In this document: in pieces, positions 36,045 to 47,100 of the stretch
Position numbering within the stretch: position 1 is the first letter of the stretch
Layout: each line of letters starts with the position of its first letter
DNA from: an uncultured Bacteroidota bacterium
Lineage (GTDB): Bacteria; Bacteroidota; Bacteroidia; B-17B0; Aurantibacillaceae
NCBI GenBank assembly: GCA_903893815.1
Contig: CAITNS010000070.1
Span: 1-64,000 of the forward strand
Length of the DNA stretch: 64,000 nt
Direction of reading: 5' to 3'
The notes under the pieces: generated by a model
Seen by the model: the letters and a program-made list of their open reading frames with translations, nothing else
What the model was told of the DNA's origin: nothing
Databases searched by the model: none
Program-made: the position numbers and the translations under genes

Positions 36045-37292
36045 TCATTGCTTCACTCCATTCAAATAAACACTTTCAATTAAATTACTTCCAAACGAAT
36101 AAGGAATAAAACTATATGAACTAATTGGTTTAGTGATAAAGAAATTAGCTTTTTTTCCAGGTGTTATACTTCCTACTTCGTGAGATAAATTCATAGCATA
36201 AGCCGAATTAATTGTGCACGCATTAATGACTTCTTCGGGTGTTAATTTATATTGCACACAACCCAAACTCATCATAAAATTCATATTACCACTTGGGCAA
36301 CTTCCAGGATTAAAATCACTGGCAAATGCAATTGGTAAACCCGCATCAATCATTTTACGTGCCGGCGGTAAAGGTAATCCCAAAAAGAAAGCGGCACCAG
36401 GCAATACCGTTGCCATCGTTTCAGAATTTTTCAAAACTTCAATATCGGTGTCGTTACAAAACTCCAAATGATCAACGCTAATTGCACCACAAGCAACACC
36501 TGCTTGTATGCCGCCAAAATGACTCATTTGCTCCGCGTGTACTTTTGGTATTAAACAATGCTCTGTACCTGCTCTTAAAATATATTCGGTTTCATCGGGA
36601 GTAAAATAATTTTGCTCACAAAACACATCAATAAAGTCTGCTAATTTTTCTTTAGCAATTTTAGGTAACATCTCATTTACAATTAAATTAATGTAACCTT
36701 CTTTATTATTTTTAAATTCTAACGGCAAAGCATGAGCTCCCAAAAATGTTGCTCTAACAGGCAGTAAATTCAAATCTTTAATGCGTTTTATAACGCGCAA
36801 CATTTTTAATTCACTCTCTAAACTTAAACCGTACCCACTTTTAATTTCAATGCTTCCGGTGCCTTGGCTTATCACTTCTTTTAAACGAACCATTGCTTGT
36901 TCAAACAATTCGTCTTCAGTTGCTTCACTTAACTTTTTTGCAGAGTTTAAAATACCTCCACCTCTTTCAAAAATTTCCTCGTAGCTCAATCCATTAATTC
37001 TATCCACAAACTCCCCTTCTCTATTGCCTGCATAAACAATATGCGTGTGGCTATCTGCATAACACGGCATAATAATTTTGCCTTCACAATCAATAATTTC
37101 TAATCCTTTCCAATCTTCAATACCCGGAAAATCATCCATCGAGCCATAATCTGCTATCAAACCATTATCAACAGCTAACCAAGCATTTTCAATACAAGGC
37201 AATTCTTTCATCTCCGCTCCGCTTACTTTTAAAATTCCAACTTCACGAACTTGAACTAAGGTTTTTATGTTTTTTATAAGGAGTTTACTCAT
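36045..37292 (-). CDS. hutI: Imidazolonepropionase
   Basis: A 415-residue amidohydrolase. Metal ligands are seen in ADSHTHIVYAGNREGEFVD, substrate contact in NGLSYEEIFERGGGILNSAK, and catalytic motifs in IEIKSGYGLSLESELKMLR, KVHAEQMSHFGG, SVDHLEF and FASDFNPGSCPSGNM. It hydrolyses imidazolone-5-propionate to N-formimino-glutamate in histidine breakdown. The other hut genes are not next to it. It is followed upstream by a repeat-filled gap. Confidence 0.94.
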   Translation of the reverse strand: MSKLLIKNIKTLVQVREVGILKVSGAEMKELPCIENAWLAVDNGLIADYGSMDDFPGIEDWKGLEIIDCEGKIIMPCYADSHTHIVYAGNREGEFVDRINGLSYEEIFERGGGILNSAKKLSEATEDELFEQAMVRLKEVISQGTGSIEIKSGYGLSLESELKMLRVIKRIKDLNLLPVRATFLGAHALPLEFKNNKEGYINLIVNEMLPKIAKEKLADFIDVFCEQNYFTPDETEYILRAGTEHCLIPKVHAEQMSHFGGIQAGVACGAISVDHLEFCNDTDIEVLKNSETMATVLPGAAFFLGLPLPPARKMIDAGLPIAFASDFNPGSCPSGNMNFMMSLGCVQYKLTPEEVINACTINSAYAMNLSHEVGSITPGKKANFFITKPISSYSFIPYSFGSNLIESVYLNGVKQ

Positions 37293-37354
37293 GTTATTTA
37301 ATTAGAAGTGCAAGTTATTTATTTTACAACTAACTTCATTCATTTTTTTGGAAA

Positions 37355-37465
37355 GATTTGGGCAAGTCCCTCCTTTGGTCGGGTCGGGCTTTTCGTTACA
37401 AGTCCTCGCCATTCGTACCTCATAGCTGTGGGCTTTTCACTGCAATCCCTCTTGCAAACTTCCAT
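37355..37465. repeat. Intergenic repeat element with two direct copies
   Basis: It contains two related units starting GGGCTTTTCGTTACAAGTCC at 37386 and GGGCTTTTCACTGCAATCCC at 37430, 44 bp apart, in a GC-richer island between hutI and aroC. The reverse strand pattern (GGATTGCAGTGAAAAGCCC) resembles an interspersed element I recall from flavobacterial intergenic regions. There is no ORF. Confidence 0.5.
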
Positions 37466-37482
37466 TCTGTCATAATTTTTAC

Positions 37483-37490
37483 TAATTTTG
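37483..37490 (+). promoter_or_regulatory. -7 box (TAATTTTG) of the aroC operon
   Basis: An exact TAnnTTTG match. Its final TTG is what the ORF track used as the start codon. The A of the real ATG is 7 nt after the box, so the mRNA would be leaderless or nearly so. Confidence 0.55.
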
Positions 37491-37496
37491 AAACTT

Positions 37497-38594
37497 ATGG
37501 CAAGTAATACTTTTGGAACCTTATTTAAATTAACAACCTTTGGCGAAAGTCATGGTGTGGCTTTAGGCGGCATTATTGATGGTTGCCCTGCGGGATTAGA
37601 AATTGATTTAGAGTTTGTGAAATCAGAATTACAACGTCGTAAACCTGGTCAATCGCATATTACCACGCAACGTAAAGAAGAAGACGAAGTGAAATTTTTG
37701 TCAGGCATTTTTGAAGGCAAAACAACCGGGCATCCAATTGGCTTTACTATTGAAAATACGAATCAAAAACCAACAGATTACGAGCATATTAAAGATACCT
37801 TTCGTCCCTCACATGCAGATTACACATACCAAGAAAAATATGGTATTAGAGATTACCGTGGCGGCGGACGTTCATCTGCCCGCGAAACAGCCTGCCGTAT
37901 TGTAGGTGGCGCCATTGCTAAGTTATATTTAAAACACCTCAACGTTTCTATACAAGCATATGTAAGCCAAGTAGGAAATATAAAATTAGAAAAAACATAT
38001 CAAGAATTAGATTTATCAAAAACCGAAGAATCGATCATTCGTTGTCCGGATGCAGCAACCGCTTATAAAATGGTAAGTTATATTGAGGACATTAGAAAAG
38101 AAGGTGATACTATTGGAGGCATTGTAAGTTGCGTTATAAAAGGGCCTCCTATTGGTTTAGGCGAACCTGTATTTGATAAATTACATGCAGATTTAGGAAA
38201 GGCTATGTTGAGTATAAATGCTGTAAAAGGTTTTGAATACGGCGAAGGATTTAACTCCATTAACTTTAAAGGTTCTGAATTAAATGATGATTTTGTCAGT
38301 TCGAGCGAAGTCGAGAATAACAAAAAAATTACAACCTCAACCAATCATAGTGGCGGCATACAAGGTGGTATTAGTAACGGACAAGATATTTACTTTAACG
38401 TGGCATTTAAACCAGTTGCTACTATTATGCAAGATCAACAAAGTGTTGATAAAGATGGAATCGAAACCGTTATAAAAGGCAAAGGTCGTCATGACCCTTG
38501 CGTGTTGCCAAGAGCAGTGCCTATTGTAGAAAGTATGGCTGCGCTGGTTATTGCAGATGCTATTTTGAGAAATAAAACTTCTAAATTAATTTAA
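37497..38594 (+). CDS. aroC: Chorismate synthase
   Basis: About 365 residues from the ATG ([20 protein letters not shown]); the TTG three codons earlier lies inside the promoter box. Signatures are [68 protein letters not shown] and [19 protein letters not shown]. It makes chorismate from EPSP using reduced FMN. The region [18 protein letters not shown] is about eight residues longer than I expect, and those residues are encoded by a repeat-like 24-nt piece (38294-38317). It heads an operon with the symporter and rimM. Confidence 0.94.
   Translation: MASNTFGTLFKLTTFGESHGVALGGIIDGCPAGLEIDLEFVKSELQRRKPGQSHITTQRKEEDEVKFLSGIFEGKTTGHPIGFTIENTNQKPTDYEHIKDTFRPSHADYTYQEKYGIRDYRGGGRSSARETACRIVGGAIAKLYLKHLNVSIQAYVSQVGNIKLEKTYQELDLSKTEESIIRCPDAATAYKMVSYIEDIRKEGDTIGGIVSCVIKGPPIGLGEPVFDKLHADLGKAMLSINAVKGFEYGEGFNSINFKGSELNDDFVSSSEVENNKKITTSTNHSGGIQGGISNGQDIYFNVAFKPVATIMQDQQSVDKDGIETVIKGKGRHDPCVLPRAVPIVESMAALVIADAILRNKTSKLI
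38294..38317. repeat. Interspersed-repeat fragment inside aroC
   Basis: TGTCAGTTCGAGCGAAGTCG plus GAA. It shares TGTCAGT and the 12-mer GAGCGAAGTCGA with the intergenic copy at 56202-56227. It is exactly 24 nt, so the aroC frame is kept and encodes VSSSEVEN. Confidence 0.6.
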
Positions 38595-38633
38595 TCCAAA
38601 CAACTATACTCCAAAAACAAATAACTAAAAAGT

Positions 38634-39992
38634 ATGTTCAGTAAAAAAAATAGATTAATCAGTATTATCATTATCGCAATGATTATTGGAATAGTAGTCG
38701 GATATGGTATAAATAAATCTATCACCAATAACGCACCTAAAATTGAGCAATCCTATATTCAAAAAATATCTAAAGGAAATGCTGAAGTTGAAAAACAACT
38801 AATTGTTGCTTGTGCTAAAATTGATAAAACAAATTTAAAACAAGCAAAGAAAAAAGTTGCTTCTAATTTTTCAATTTTAAGTGATATCTTTTTGCGACTC
38901 ATTAAAATGATTATTGCACCACTTGTGTTAGCCGTTTTAGTTATGGGTGTAGCAAAAGTTGGCGATTTTAAATCCGTTGGACGTATTGGAGGTAAAACAT
39001 TATTGTATTTTACATTTGCTACTTTGCTTTCTTTAAGTTTAGGATTGGTTTTAGTTAATCTATTTGAACCTGGAAAAGTAATGCACCTCGACCTTCCTGA
39101 AAATACAGCAGATGCAGGTATCAAAGCTAATTCGCAAACTGCTTCAAATTTTATTGCACACATTGTTCCTGATAGTATTATTAGAGTAATGGCGGAAAAT
39201 GAGATATTACCAATTGTAATTTTTGCGTTGTTTTTTGGAATTGCAGCGGCAAGTATTGGCGAGCAAGGTAAGCCAATGATTAAGGCAATGGATAGTTTAT
39301 CGCATGTCATGTTTAAAGTAACTAACTTTGTAATGAACTTTGCTCCTATTGGTGTTTTTGGTGCAATTACGGCAGTTGTCATACAGCAAGGTTTAGATGT
39401 ATTGAGTGGCTATGCGTATTTAATAGCATGCTTCTTTGGAGGTTTGCTGTTTTTTGTATTTGGCGTTTTATTTACAATCTGCACCGTATTACGAATCAAA
39501 TTTTTCTCTTTATTATCACATATTAAAGAGCCTATTTTATTAGCTTTTAGTACAGCAAGTTCGGAAAGTGCTATGCCAAAAACTATTGAACAATTAGAGA
39601 AATTTGGTATCAGTAACCGTATTGTATCATTTGTACTACCATTGGGTTATTCATTTAATTTGGATGGTTCTATCATGTACATGACATTTGCTACTGTATT
39701 TATTGCGCAATCATACGGGATTGATATGAGCATGGCTGACCAAATTCAAATGATGCTAATTTTATTAATTACCAGTAAAGGTGTTGCTGGTGTGCCAAGA
39801 GCTTCCTTAGTTGTTATTGCAGGAATGCTAAGTATGTTCAATATTCCGGGAGAAGGCTTGTTGTTATTACTAGCAGTTGATCAAATATTAGATATGGGAC
39901 GCTCTGCTACTAATGTTGTAGGAAATGCCGTAGCAAGTGCCGTAGTAGCGAAATGGGAAGGCGAAAAATTTAAACATACAGAACGGATTTAA
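38634..39992 (+). CDS. Dicarboxylate/amino acid:cation symporter (DAACS)
   Basis: A 452-residue membrane protein of the GltP/DctA type. Helical motifs include FLRLIKMIIAPLVLAVLVMG, the serine-rich reentrant loop AFSTASSESAMPKTIEQLEK, GYSFNLDGSIMYMTFATVFI and LVVIAGMLSMF with RSATNVVGNAVASAVVAKWE. It imports glutamate, aspartate or C4-dicarboxylates with Na+ or H+. An extra extracytoplasmic segment near 35-75 (Lys/Gln-rich) precedes the core. It is 39 nt downstream of aroC and 4 nt before rimM. Confidence 0.9.
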   Translation: MFSKKNRLISIIIIAMIIGIVVGYGINKSITNNAPKIEQSYIQKISKGNAEVEKQLIVACAKIDKTNLKQAKKKVASNFSILSDIFLRLIKMIIAPLVLAVLVMGVAKVGDFKSVGRIGGKTLLYFTFATLLSLSLGLVLVNLFEPGKVMHLDLPENTADAGIKANSQTASNFIAHIVPDSIIRVMAENEILPIVIFALFFGIAAASIGEQGKPMIKAMDSLSHVMFKVTNFVMNFAPIGVFGAITAVVIQQGLDVLSGYAYLIACFFGGLLFFVFGVLFTICTVLRIKFFSLLSHIKEPILLAFSTASSESAMPKTIEQLEKFGISNRIVSFVLPLGYSFNLDGSIMYMTFATVFIAQSYGIDMSMADQIQMMLILLITSKGVAGVPRASLVVIAGMLSMFNIPGEGLLLLLAVDQILDMGRSATNVVGNAVASAVVAKWEGEKFKHTERI

Positions 39993-39996
39993 ATAA

Positions 39997-40506
39997 ATGA
40001 ACACACAAGAAATTGGTTACATCAGTAAAACACATGGTTTAAAAGGACACGTGATTTTACGATTAAATGAATTAGTAAACATCGATGAAAATATAAAATC
40101 CATATTTTTAGAATTAAATGGCTCTCAGGTTCCTTATTTTATTGAAGAGTGCAGACCTAACAATGCGGGCTATATTATAAAATTAGAAACGATTGATGTA
40201 GTTGACATGTCAAAAAAATTAATTGGAAAAAAAGCTTTTGCGTTATCAGACTTTATTTTAGAAGAAGATGAGTCGTTGAAAGAATTTATCGGTTATGCCA
40301 TTATTGATTCGAAATTAGGAAACATAGGAAACATTGCAGATGTGGATGAAAAAACGGATAATGCTATTATTAAAGTTATTCATTCATCTGGCGTTGAGAT
40401 TATATTACCTTTCAACGATGATTTTATCATTGAAATTGATGATGATTTAAAAACTATTGAATTTAATGCTCCTGAAGGATTGATAGAAATGTATTTGCAA
40501 TCTTAA
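39997..40506 (+). CDS. rimM: Ribosome maturation factor RimM
   Basis: A 169-residue two-domain protein. The N-terminal RimM domain has EIGYISKTHGLKGHVILRLN, and the C-terminal PRC-barrel has FIGYAIIDSKLGNIGNIADV, ILPFNDDFIIEIDDDLKTIE and the closing NAPEGLIEMYL. It binds S19 and assists 30S head maturation. It is usually next to rpsP and trmD, but here it lies in an operon after a symporter, 4 nt away. Confidence 0.88.
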   Translation: MNTQEIGYISKTHGLKGHVILRLNELVNIDENIKSIFLELNGSQVPYFIEECRPNNAGYIIKLETIDVVDMSKKLIGKKAFALSDFILEEDESLKEFIGYAIIDSKLGNIGNIADVDEKTDNAIIKVIHSSGVEIILPFNDDFIIEIDDDLKTIEFNAPEGLIEMYLQS

Positions 40507-40811
40507 TGCCTTTTAGCTTTAGGAACTTATTTCTAATCTTTTCACAAACTCAAATGTGCCATTCGTGAACTCATTTGAACAATTCACAAAATTAAATCAT
40601 AAATTTACAAGTAATCCATAACTTGCTAGAATTAAAATTGTTAAGTCAAAAATATAAAGATTTTAATTAATTTTAAATTTGTTTATGAATACATTAAAAC
40701 TTTAAAAATCCATAAATACTATTGCATAAATAGTTGAATTATCCACCAACACAAATATTTTAAACAATCAAAAATAAAAAACATCAATCAAAGCGTATAA
40801 ATTAAAAAACT
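40507..40811. other. 305-bp intergenic region before the surface-protein island
   Basis: AT-rich with no ORF or clear hairpin. It holds the -7 box at 40674 and a long A-rich leader before the first surface-protein gene. Confidence 0.5.
40674..40681 (+). promoter_or_regulatory. -7 box (TAAATTTG) of the FG-GAP surface protein gene
   Basis: An exact TAnnTTTG match with a leader of about 125 nt to the ATG at 40812. Confidence 0.4.
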
Positions 40812-43800
40812 ATGAAAAAATATCTATTTTTAATTTTAATAATTGCTCTAGGATTAATCCTAAATGCTCAAGTATGTTTGAACCCGTCTGTTGGTTCTCC
40901 TTTTTCTTTAGCGCAACAACCTTTTGCAATTACAAGTGCTGACTTTAATGGGGATGGCAAAGCAGATTTGGCAACAGCCGATCGCAACGTTAGCACTGTA
41001 TCTGTATTTCTTGGTGATGGTGTAGCTACTTTTACATCTACAACTAGCTTTACAGTAGGGTCATTTCCTAATTCTATAACAAATGCAGATTTTAATGCGG
41101 ATGGTAAAATAGATTTGGCAACTACAAATAATGGTAGCAGCAATGTTTCTATATTACTTGGAGACGGGGCAGGAAATTTTACAGTATCCACCAATATTTC
41201 AGTAGGCTCAGCTCCTTTTTCAATTACAAAAGGAGATTTTAATTTGGATGGTAAAATAGATTTGGCTGTAGCTAATAATAGTAGCGACGATATATCTATA
41301 TTACTAGGCAATGGCTTAGGTAATTTTGCAGCTGCTGTTAGCTATACTGCAGGAAATGGACCTATTTCGGTAATAACTGCCGATTTCAATAACGATAGTA
41401 AATTGGATTTGGGTATAGCAAATTATATTGATAATAATGTATCGGTTTTAACTGGCAATGGTTTAGGAAATTTTTCAGCAGCAGTAAACTTTTCAGTTGG
41501 CACATATCCTAGATCAATAATCAATGCCGACTTTAATGCTGATGGAAATATTGATTTAGCTACAGCAAATGATGGCAGTGATGATGTATCTGTGATGCTT
41601 GGCGATGGCGCTGGAAATTTTACTCCATCTGTATTATATTCAGTAGGAACAAATCCTTATGCGGTAACAAGTGCCGATTTTAATTCTGATGGGAAAGCTG
41701 ACTTAGCAACAGCAAATTCTAACAGTAACAATATATCTGTTTTACTTGGCAACGGAGCTGGAACTTTTTCTTCTGCGGTAAATATAGGCGTCGTATCAGT
41801 TGTAGGATCGGTAATCAGTGTCGATTTTAACTCCGATGGGAGAGACGATTTAATTTCAACAAATTTCAATAGTTTGTCTATTTTTCTTAATCAAACTCCA
41901 GTTGTTAACGCAAATGCCACAGCCACCGTTGTTTGCGCAGGAACAAACATTACCTTAACTGGAGGTGGGGCAGTAACTTATACATGGACTGGAGGAGTTA
42001 GCGATGGCGTAGCATTTATTCCTTCCTCAACTGCAACTTATACAGTTACAGGTACAGATGGGAATGGATGTATAAATACAGCTGTAAAAACTATAATCGT
42101 AAATCCAGTACCTACTGCTACTGCAGGATTAGATCAAATTTTAACGTGTTCTTCACCTACAGTTGCTTTAAGTGGTTCTTCTTCACCATCAAGCTGCACG
42201 CCAGTTTGGACAGGTGGCGTTGCTTCAGGCTCTAACTCATTTAATGCTACTGCTTCTTCGGCTGGCGAATATACATTAACGGTTACCAATCCAGCGGATG
42301 GTTGTTCAGCAACGGATGTAGTTCAAGTTACAGCAAATGCCTCTATCCCAACAATTACAATTAGCGTAAGTAATACATTAACTTGTGCAAATACAACTGC
42401 AACTACTTCTGCAAGCTCATCTGCAGCATTGCCTAACTATTTATGGTCGGGACCAAGTGTTGTTTCAGGAGGTACTACAGCAAATGCAATTGTTGATCAA
42501 CCTGGCAACTATACTATTACCGTAACTGATATTCCAACGGGCTGTTCTGCGACATCTAATATAAATGTTACTCAAGACATTACATTACCAAGTGTTACAA
42601 TTATATCAAGTCCTTCTGTAATATGCTCAGGTAATAGTTCAACATTAACAGCAAATGGCGCTGTAACCTATACTTGGAGCACAACTCAAAACACAACTAG
42701 CATTTCTGTATTACCAGGTACAACAAGTTCATATACTGTTTCAGGAACTGGAACAAATGGATGTGTAAATTCTGCAATAGAAACTATTACAGTAAATGCA
42801 ACTCCAACTTTAGCAATTACAGGAAATACCAATATTTGTAATGGTTCAACATCAACATTAACAGGAAGTGGCGCAATATCCTACACTTGGGATTCAGGTG
42901 CTAATACAACAACAATTAGCGTTACACCAACAATCACAACAACATATACCTTAACTGGTGATAACGGAAATGGATGTTCTAGTCTATTACCAGTAACTGT
43001 TTCAATTATTCCTAACAAAGCAATTAGCGGAGTTGTAACAAGCACTAATGGAGCTACTGGTGGAGATATTATTATTTACAAATACACAGGAGCTCTTAGT
43101 CAGTGGGTTCAATTAACGCTTACACCAATTAGTGGGACTTATGCATTTAATAACGTTGATAGTGGTTTGTATGTTATTAGGGCAATTCCAACTGCAACCA
43201 ATATCCAAGTAACTTATGCCCCTAATTCTATTAGTTGGCAAGGAGCAACAGTTATTAATCACGGCTGTACAAATAACACTACTCAAAATATAGATTTAAT
43301 TGGATTCGCACCATTTGTAGTTGGTCCAGGTGTGGTAACAGGAAATATTGTTGAAGCTTCAGGTTTTGGTGCAAGAATGAGTAATGATGAATCTAAACCT
43401 GCAGTTCCTGGAACTCCAATAGGCGGTATTATTGTAAAAGGAGGTAAAAATCCAGGAGGTCAAATGTATGTTCAAACACTTACAGATGCATCAGGAAATT
43501 ATACACTAACAGGCTTTCCAATTAATACTTTACCTGATGATTATTTTGTTTTTGTAGATATTCCAGGTTTAGACACTAATAGTACATACTATCATATTTC
43601 GTTTGCAGTTAATGACACTGTCGTTAATGGCTTAGATTTTAATGTAGATGCTCAGTATATCAATCCTATTGGTAGTGTAACTGCAATTTCAAATGATCAA
43701 AGTGTTTTGGAAAACAAAATCACTTTATTCCCAAATCCAGCAAATCAAAAATTTACATTAGAATATGAATTAATAAAATCTGCTAATGTATTAATCGAAT

Positions 43801-43967
43801 TATTTGATGTCGTTGGTCATAAAGTGAAAACGATTGCTCCAAATTCTTTTGAAGAGAAAGACAAACATTCTCATTCAGTTAATATAGAAGATTTAAGTAC
43901 TGGCGTTTATTTTGTTAAATTGAAAATTAACGACTCAGAAACAACAATTAAACTAATCATAAACTAG
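40812..43967 (+). CDS. FG-GAP propeller/Ig-like T9SS surface protein
   Basis: A 1051-residue secreted protein. A signal peptide (ending LNAQ) is followed by seven FG-GAP/VCBS repeats of about 49 residues (residues 40-360), each with a DFNxDGKxDL calcium loop, so a seven-bladed propeller is expected. Residues 360-720 are Ig-like repeats with paired Cys (VCAGTNITLTGGGAVTYTWT). Residues about 730-960 are a module shared with the next two large genes (RAIPTATNIQVTY and PGTPIGGIIVKGGKNPGGQM). The last 80 or so residues (ITLFPNPANQKFTLEYEL...) are a T9SS type A sorting domain. It is probably a surface adhesin. Confidence 0.87.
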   Translation: MKKYLFLILIIALGLILNAQVCLNPSVGSPFSLAQQPFAITSADFNGDGKADLATADRNVSTVSVFLGDGVATFTSTTSFTVGSFPNSITNADFNADGKIDLATTNNGSSNVSILLGDGAGNFTVSTNISVGSAPFSITKGDFNLDGKIDLAVANNSSDDISILLGNGLGNFAAAVSYTAGNGPISVITADFNNDSKLDLGIANYIDNNVSVLTGNGLGNFSAAVNFSVGTYPRSIINADFNADGNIDLATANDGSDDVSVMLGDGAGNFTPSVLYSVGTNPYAVTSADFNSDGKADLATANSNSNNISVLLGNGAGTFSSAVNIGVVSVVGSVISVDFNSDGRDDLISTNFNSLSIFLNQTPVVNANATATVVCAGTNITLTGGGAVTYTWTGGVSDGVAFIPSSTATYTVTGTDGNGCINTAVKTIIVNPVPTATAGLDQILTCSSPTVALSGSSSPSSCTPVWTGGVASGSNSFNATASSAGEYTLTVTNPADGCSATDVVQVTANASIPTITISVSNTLTCANTTATTSASSSAALPNYLWSGPSVVSGGTTANAIVDQPGNYTITVTDIPTGCSATSNINVTQDITLPSVTIISSPSVICSGNSSTLTANGAVTYTWSTTQNTTSISVLPGTTSSYTVSGTGTNGCVNSAIETITVNATPTLAITGNTNICNGSTSTLTGSGAISYTWDSGANTTTISVTPTITTTYTLTGDNGNGCSSLLPVTVSIIPNKAISGVVTSTNGATGGDIIIYKYTGALSQWVQLTLTPISGTYAFNNVDSGLYVIRAIPTATNIQVTYAPNSISWQGATVINHGCTNNTTQNIDLIGFAPFVVGPGVVTGNIVEASGFGARMSNDESKPAVPGTPIGGIIVKGGKNPGGQMYVQTLTDASGNYTLTGFPINTLPDDYFVFVDIPGLDTNSTYYHISFAVNDTVVNGLDFNVDAQYINPIGSVTAISNDQSVLENKITLFPNPANQKFTLEYELIKSANVLIELFDVVGHKVKTIAPNSFEEKDKHSHSVNIEDLSTGVYFVKLKINDSETTIKLIIN

Positions 43968-43988
43968 TTTAATTTATAATAACAGATT

Positions 43989-44020
43989 AAGGGTATGCTT
44001 ACACAAATAATCATACCCTT
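43989..44020 (+). terminator. Intrinsic terminator of the FG-GAP protein gene
   Basis: A 9-bp stem (AAGGGTATG/CATACCCTT) with a 14-nt loop and a TTTATTT tail, 22 nt after the stop. Confidence 0.7.
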
Positions 44021-44179
44021 TTTATTTACACTAAATCATTAATTAATCGACTAAAAAAGTTAGATTATCGATTGTTTTATCTGATAAATCGGTAAAATAA
44101 ATTTAAATATTGTGAAAATAATCTATATTTTTGAACGTAGTAACATTTATTACTCAAATTTAAATATATAAAATCAATA

Positions 44180-47100
44180 ATGAAAAAAAATTACTCAATA
44201 ATTGAAACAATTAAATTCAACACCTTTTTTTGTTACTTTATCCTTTTAACTTCATTAGTAATATCAAGTGTTAAGGTTAATGCTCAAACAACTTATTGCG
44301 TTCCTAGCTACGCAACTGGAACTGGCTCAGGAGATTATATCTCTTTAATAGAAATTCCTACAACATCTTTAAATAGTGCATCTGGACCGTCTTCGAATCC
44401 ATTTTACACATTCTTTCCAAATACAGGTTCTACAACCGCTACATTAAACATTGGTTCTAATTATGCGCTAAATGTTGCAGGCGGAACCTATGGCACTTGC
44501 TATATTTCATGCTGGGGAGATTGGAATCATGACACTATTTTTGATGCGTCAGAGTTTATTGGTGTTTCTCCTAATGTTGGTGCATTATTAGCTGTAGGAT
44601 TTTCTTCAGGGATAACAATCCCAAATTATGCATTAAGTGGTTCAACCCGTTTAAGATTTAGATCTAGCGACACATCACCTGGACCAGCAGTAAACCAATC
44701 ATGTAACAATACAAATTCTACTTATGGAGAAACTGAAGATTACGAAGTGTATTTAATGCCTTTACCTCCATGCTCTGGTTCACCAATAGGTGGTAACACA
44801 ATCTCTACTAATACATTAGTTTGCGCTAACACTCCATTTAATTTGAGCTTAGCCAACAACTCGCTTTCTTCAGGAATTTCATATCAATGGCAATCATCTC
44901 CAAATGGAAGTGTTTGGTCAAATATTGGAACTGCACAAATAAGCTCGCAACTAGCTATCAATAATTTAACAGCTACTACTTATTACCAATGTGTTTCAAC
45001 ATGTACATCCTCTGCTCAAACCTCTACTTCTACTCCGATAATAGTAACATTAAATCCTTTAATCAATTGTTATTGTACTCCCAGTTTCGCTTTAGATTGC
45101 ACTTCAGATAAAATTTCTGATTTTTCGATTGCTAATGTTGTTTTTCAACCAAGCAACTGTGATTTAAATGGTTATTCAGATTCTACATTAAGCGCTTTTA
45201 CCGTAATTAATTTAACCGCTGGTAATACCTACTCTTTACAAGCGAATATTTCTAATAGCGGAAATGGTGGAAACATGGCTGCTGGTGCGTGGATAGATTA
45301 TAATCAGAATGGAATTTTTGACTCATCAGAATTCATCTATTTAGGTTTCGGTGGCACTCAAATTTATTCAAATACGTTATCAGTTCCAATTACTGCACCA
45401 TCTGGTTTTGTAAGAATGAGAATAAAAATTGATGCAAATTATGCAAATGCTAGTACTACATTAGACCCTTGTAACAACAATAACTTTAGTTCTTACGGTC
45501 AAATATTAGATTATAAAGTTAACATTACGGCAGCCCCAGCTTGCTCTGGAACTCCAAATGCAGGTAATGCCATTTCAACAGAAACAGCGGTGTGTTTAAA
45601 CGTTCCGTATATTTTAAATATAACAAATAATAGTGTTGCAAGTAGTATCAATTACCAATGGCAATCATCTACTGATAATGTTATTTGGACAAATTTAGGA
45701 ACCGTTCAAAATACTATACCTTATTCTATTTCCTCTCAAAGCGTAACAACTTACTATCGTTGTGTTTCTACGTGTACCATCAGTGCATTAAGTAACACCT
45801 CAACTCCTGTAACAATTAATCAAAATTTACCAACAGTTTGTTACTGTACTCCTGAAAATAATTATTGCACTAATGCCCAAATAACTAATGTATTGTTTGA
45901 AACAATTAACGATATACCTGTATGTGGTACATCTGGTTATACAGATAATACTTCAACTATTGCCACTGTTAGTTTAACTGCAAATCAAACTTACAGTATT
46001 ACCAATACAATAAATACTCAAGTTGGCATTGGATATATTGTTTGTTGGATTGATTATAATCAAAATGGAATTTTTGACTCAAGCGAACGTACTGATTTAG
46101 GAAATACAATTTCTTCCTTTACGATTTCTTCAAATATTAATATTCCATTCACCGCTATTGGAGGAAACACAAGAATGCGTATTAAATTATCCTCTTCATT
46201 TAGTACAATTACTAATATTGACCCATGTTTAACAAATGGCTTTGATGGTCAAATACTAGATTATCAAATTTATATTAATCCAGTTACCCCTTGTACAGGC
46301 GCTCCAAATGCGGGTGATGCAACGGCACCTGTTTCAACTATTTGCGAAAATGTTCCAGTGACTTTAAATTTAGTAAATAACGATATTGTAAGTAATATCT
46401 CTTATCAATGGCAATCATCTACTGATAATGTTATTTGGACAAACATAGGAAGTTCTCAAACAAACGTTCCATATACCATCACAAGTCAATCCATTACTTC
46501 TTATTACAGATGTTTAACCACATGCACAACGAGTGCGTTAACATCAACATCAACAGTATGGACTGTGACTCAAAATTTACCAACAACTTGTTATTGTATT
46601 CCTGATCCAACAGATTGCGCAGGAAGCTATTTTATTAAGCAAGTATCCTTTGCAACAATGACAAATACCTCCTCATGTGGAGCTAATGGTTATACTGATT
46701 ATACAGTAAGTGTGCCGTCAGCAACCACAACAGCTGGTCAAACGTATACTTTAACAACTGTTTTAGGATATTATAATAGCGGGGATGTTTATGCTTGGAT
46801 TGATTATGATAAAAATGGGGTATTTGATTCTGCCGAATATACATATTTAGGAACAAGTATTGCAAGTGACACTATTGCTGGCGCTATAACTATACCAGTA
46901 ACGGCAATCCCTGGGATTACAAGAATGAGAGTTCGAAATATTAGCGGAAACTCTTTAGGGGCTTCTGATGCCTGCTTTACGCCTACTTTTGCACCTCGAC
47001 CTATGTTTAATTCGGTTATGAGCAGCGGTTCAATTGGAGAATCGGAAGATTATTTAGTTACTATTTTACCTCCAGATTGTAGTATTATCAACTTTCCATC

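Noticed and set aside
38759-39382. 207-residue minus-strand ORF opposite the symporter gene
   Set aside because: The plus-strand symporter has strong family motifs throughout; this is a shadow frame.
40868-41311. 147-residue minus-strand ORF opposite the FG-GAP repeats
   Set aside because: It is a shadow created by the repetitive coding strand.
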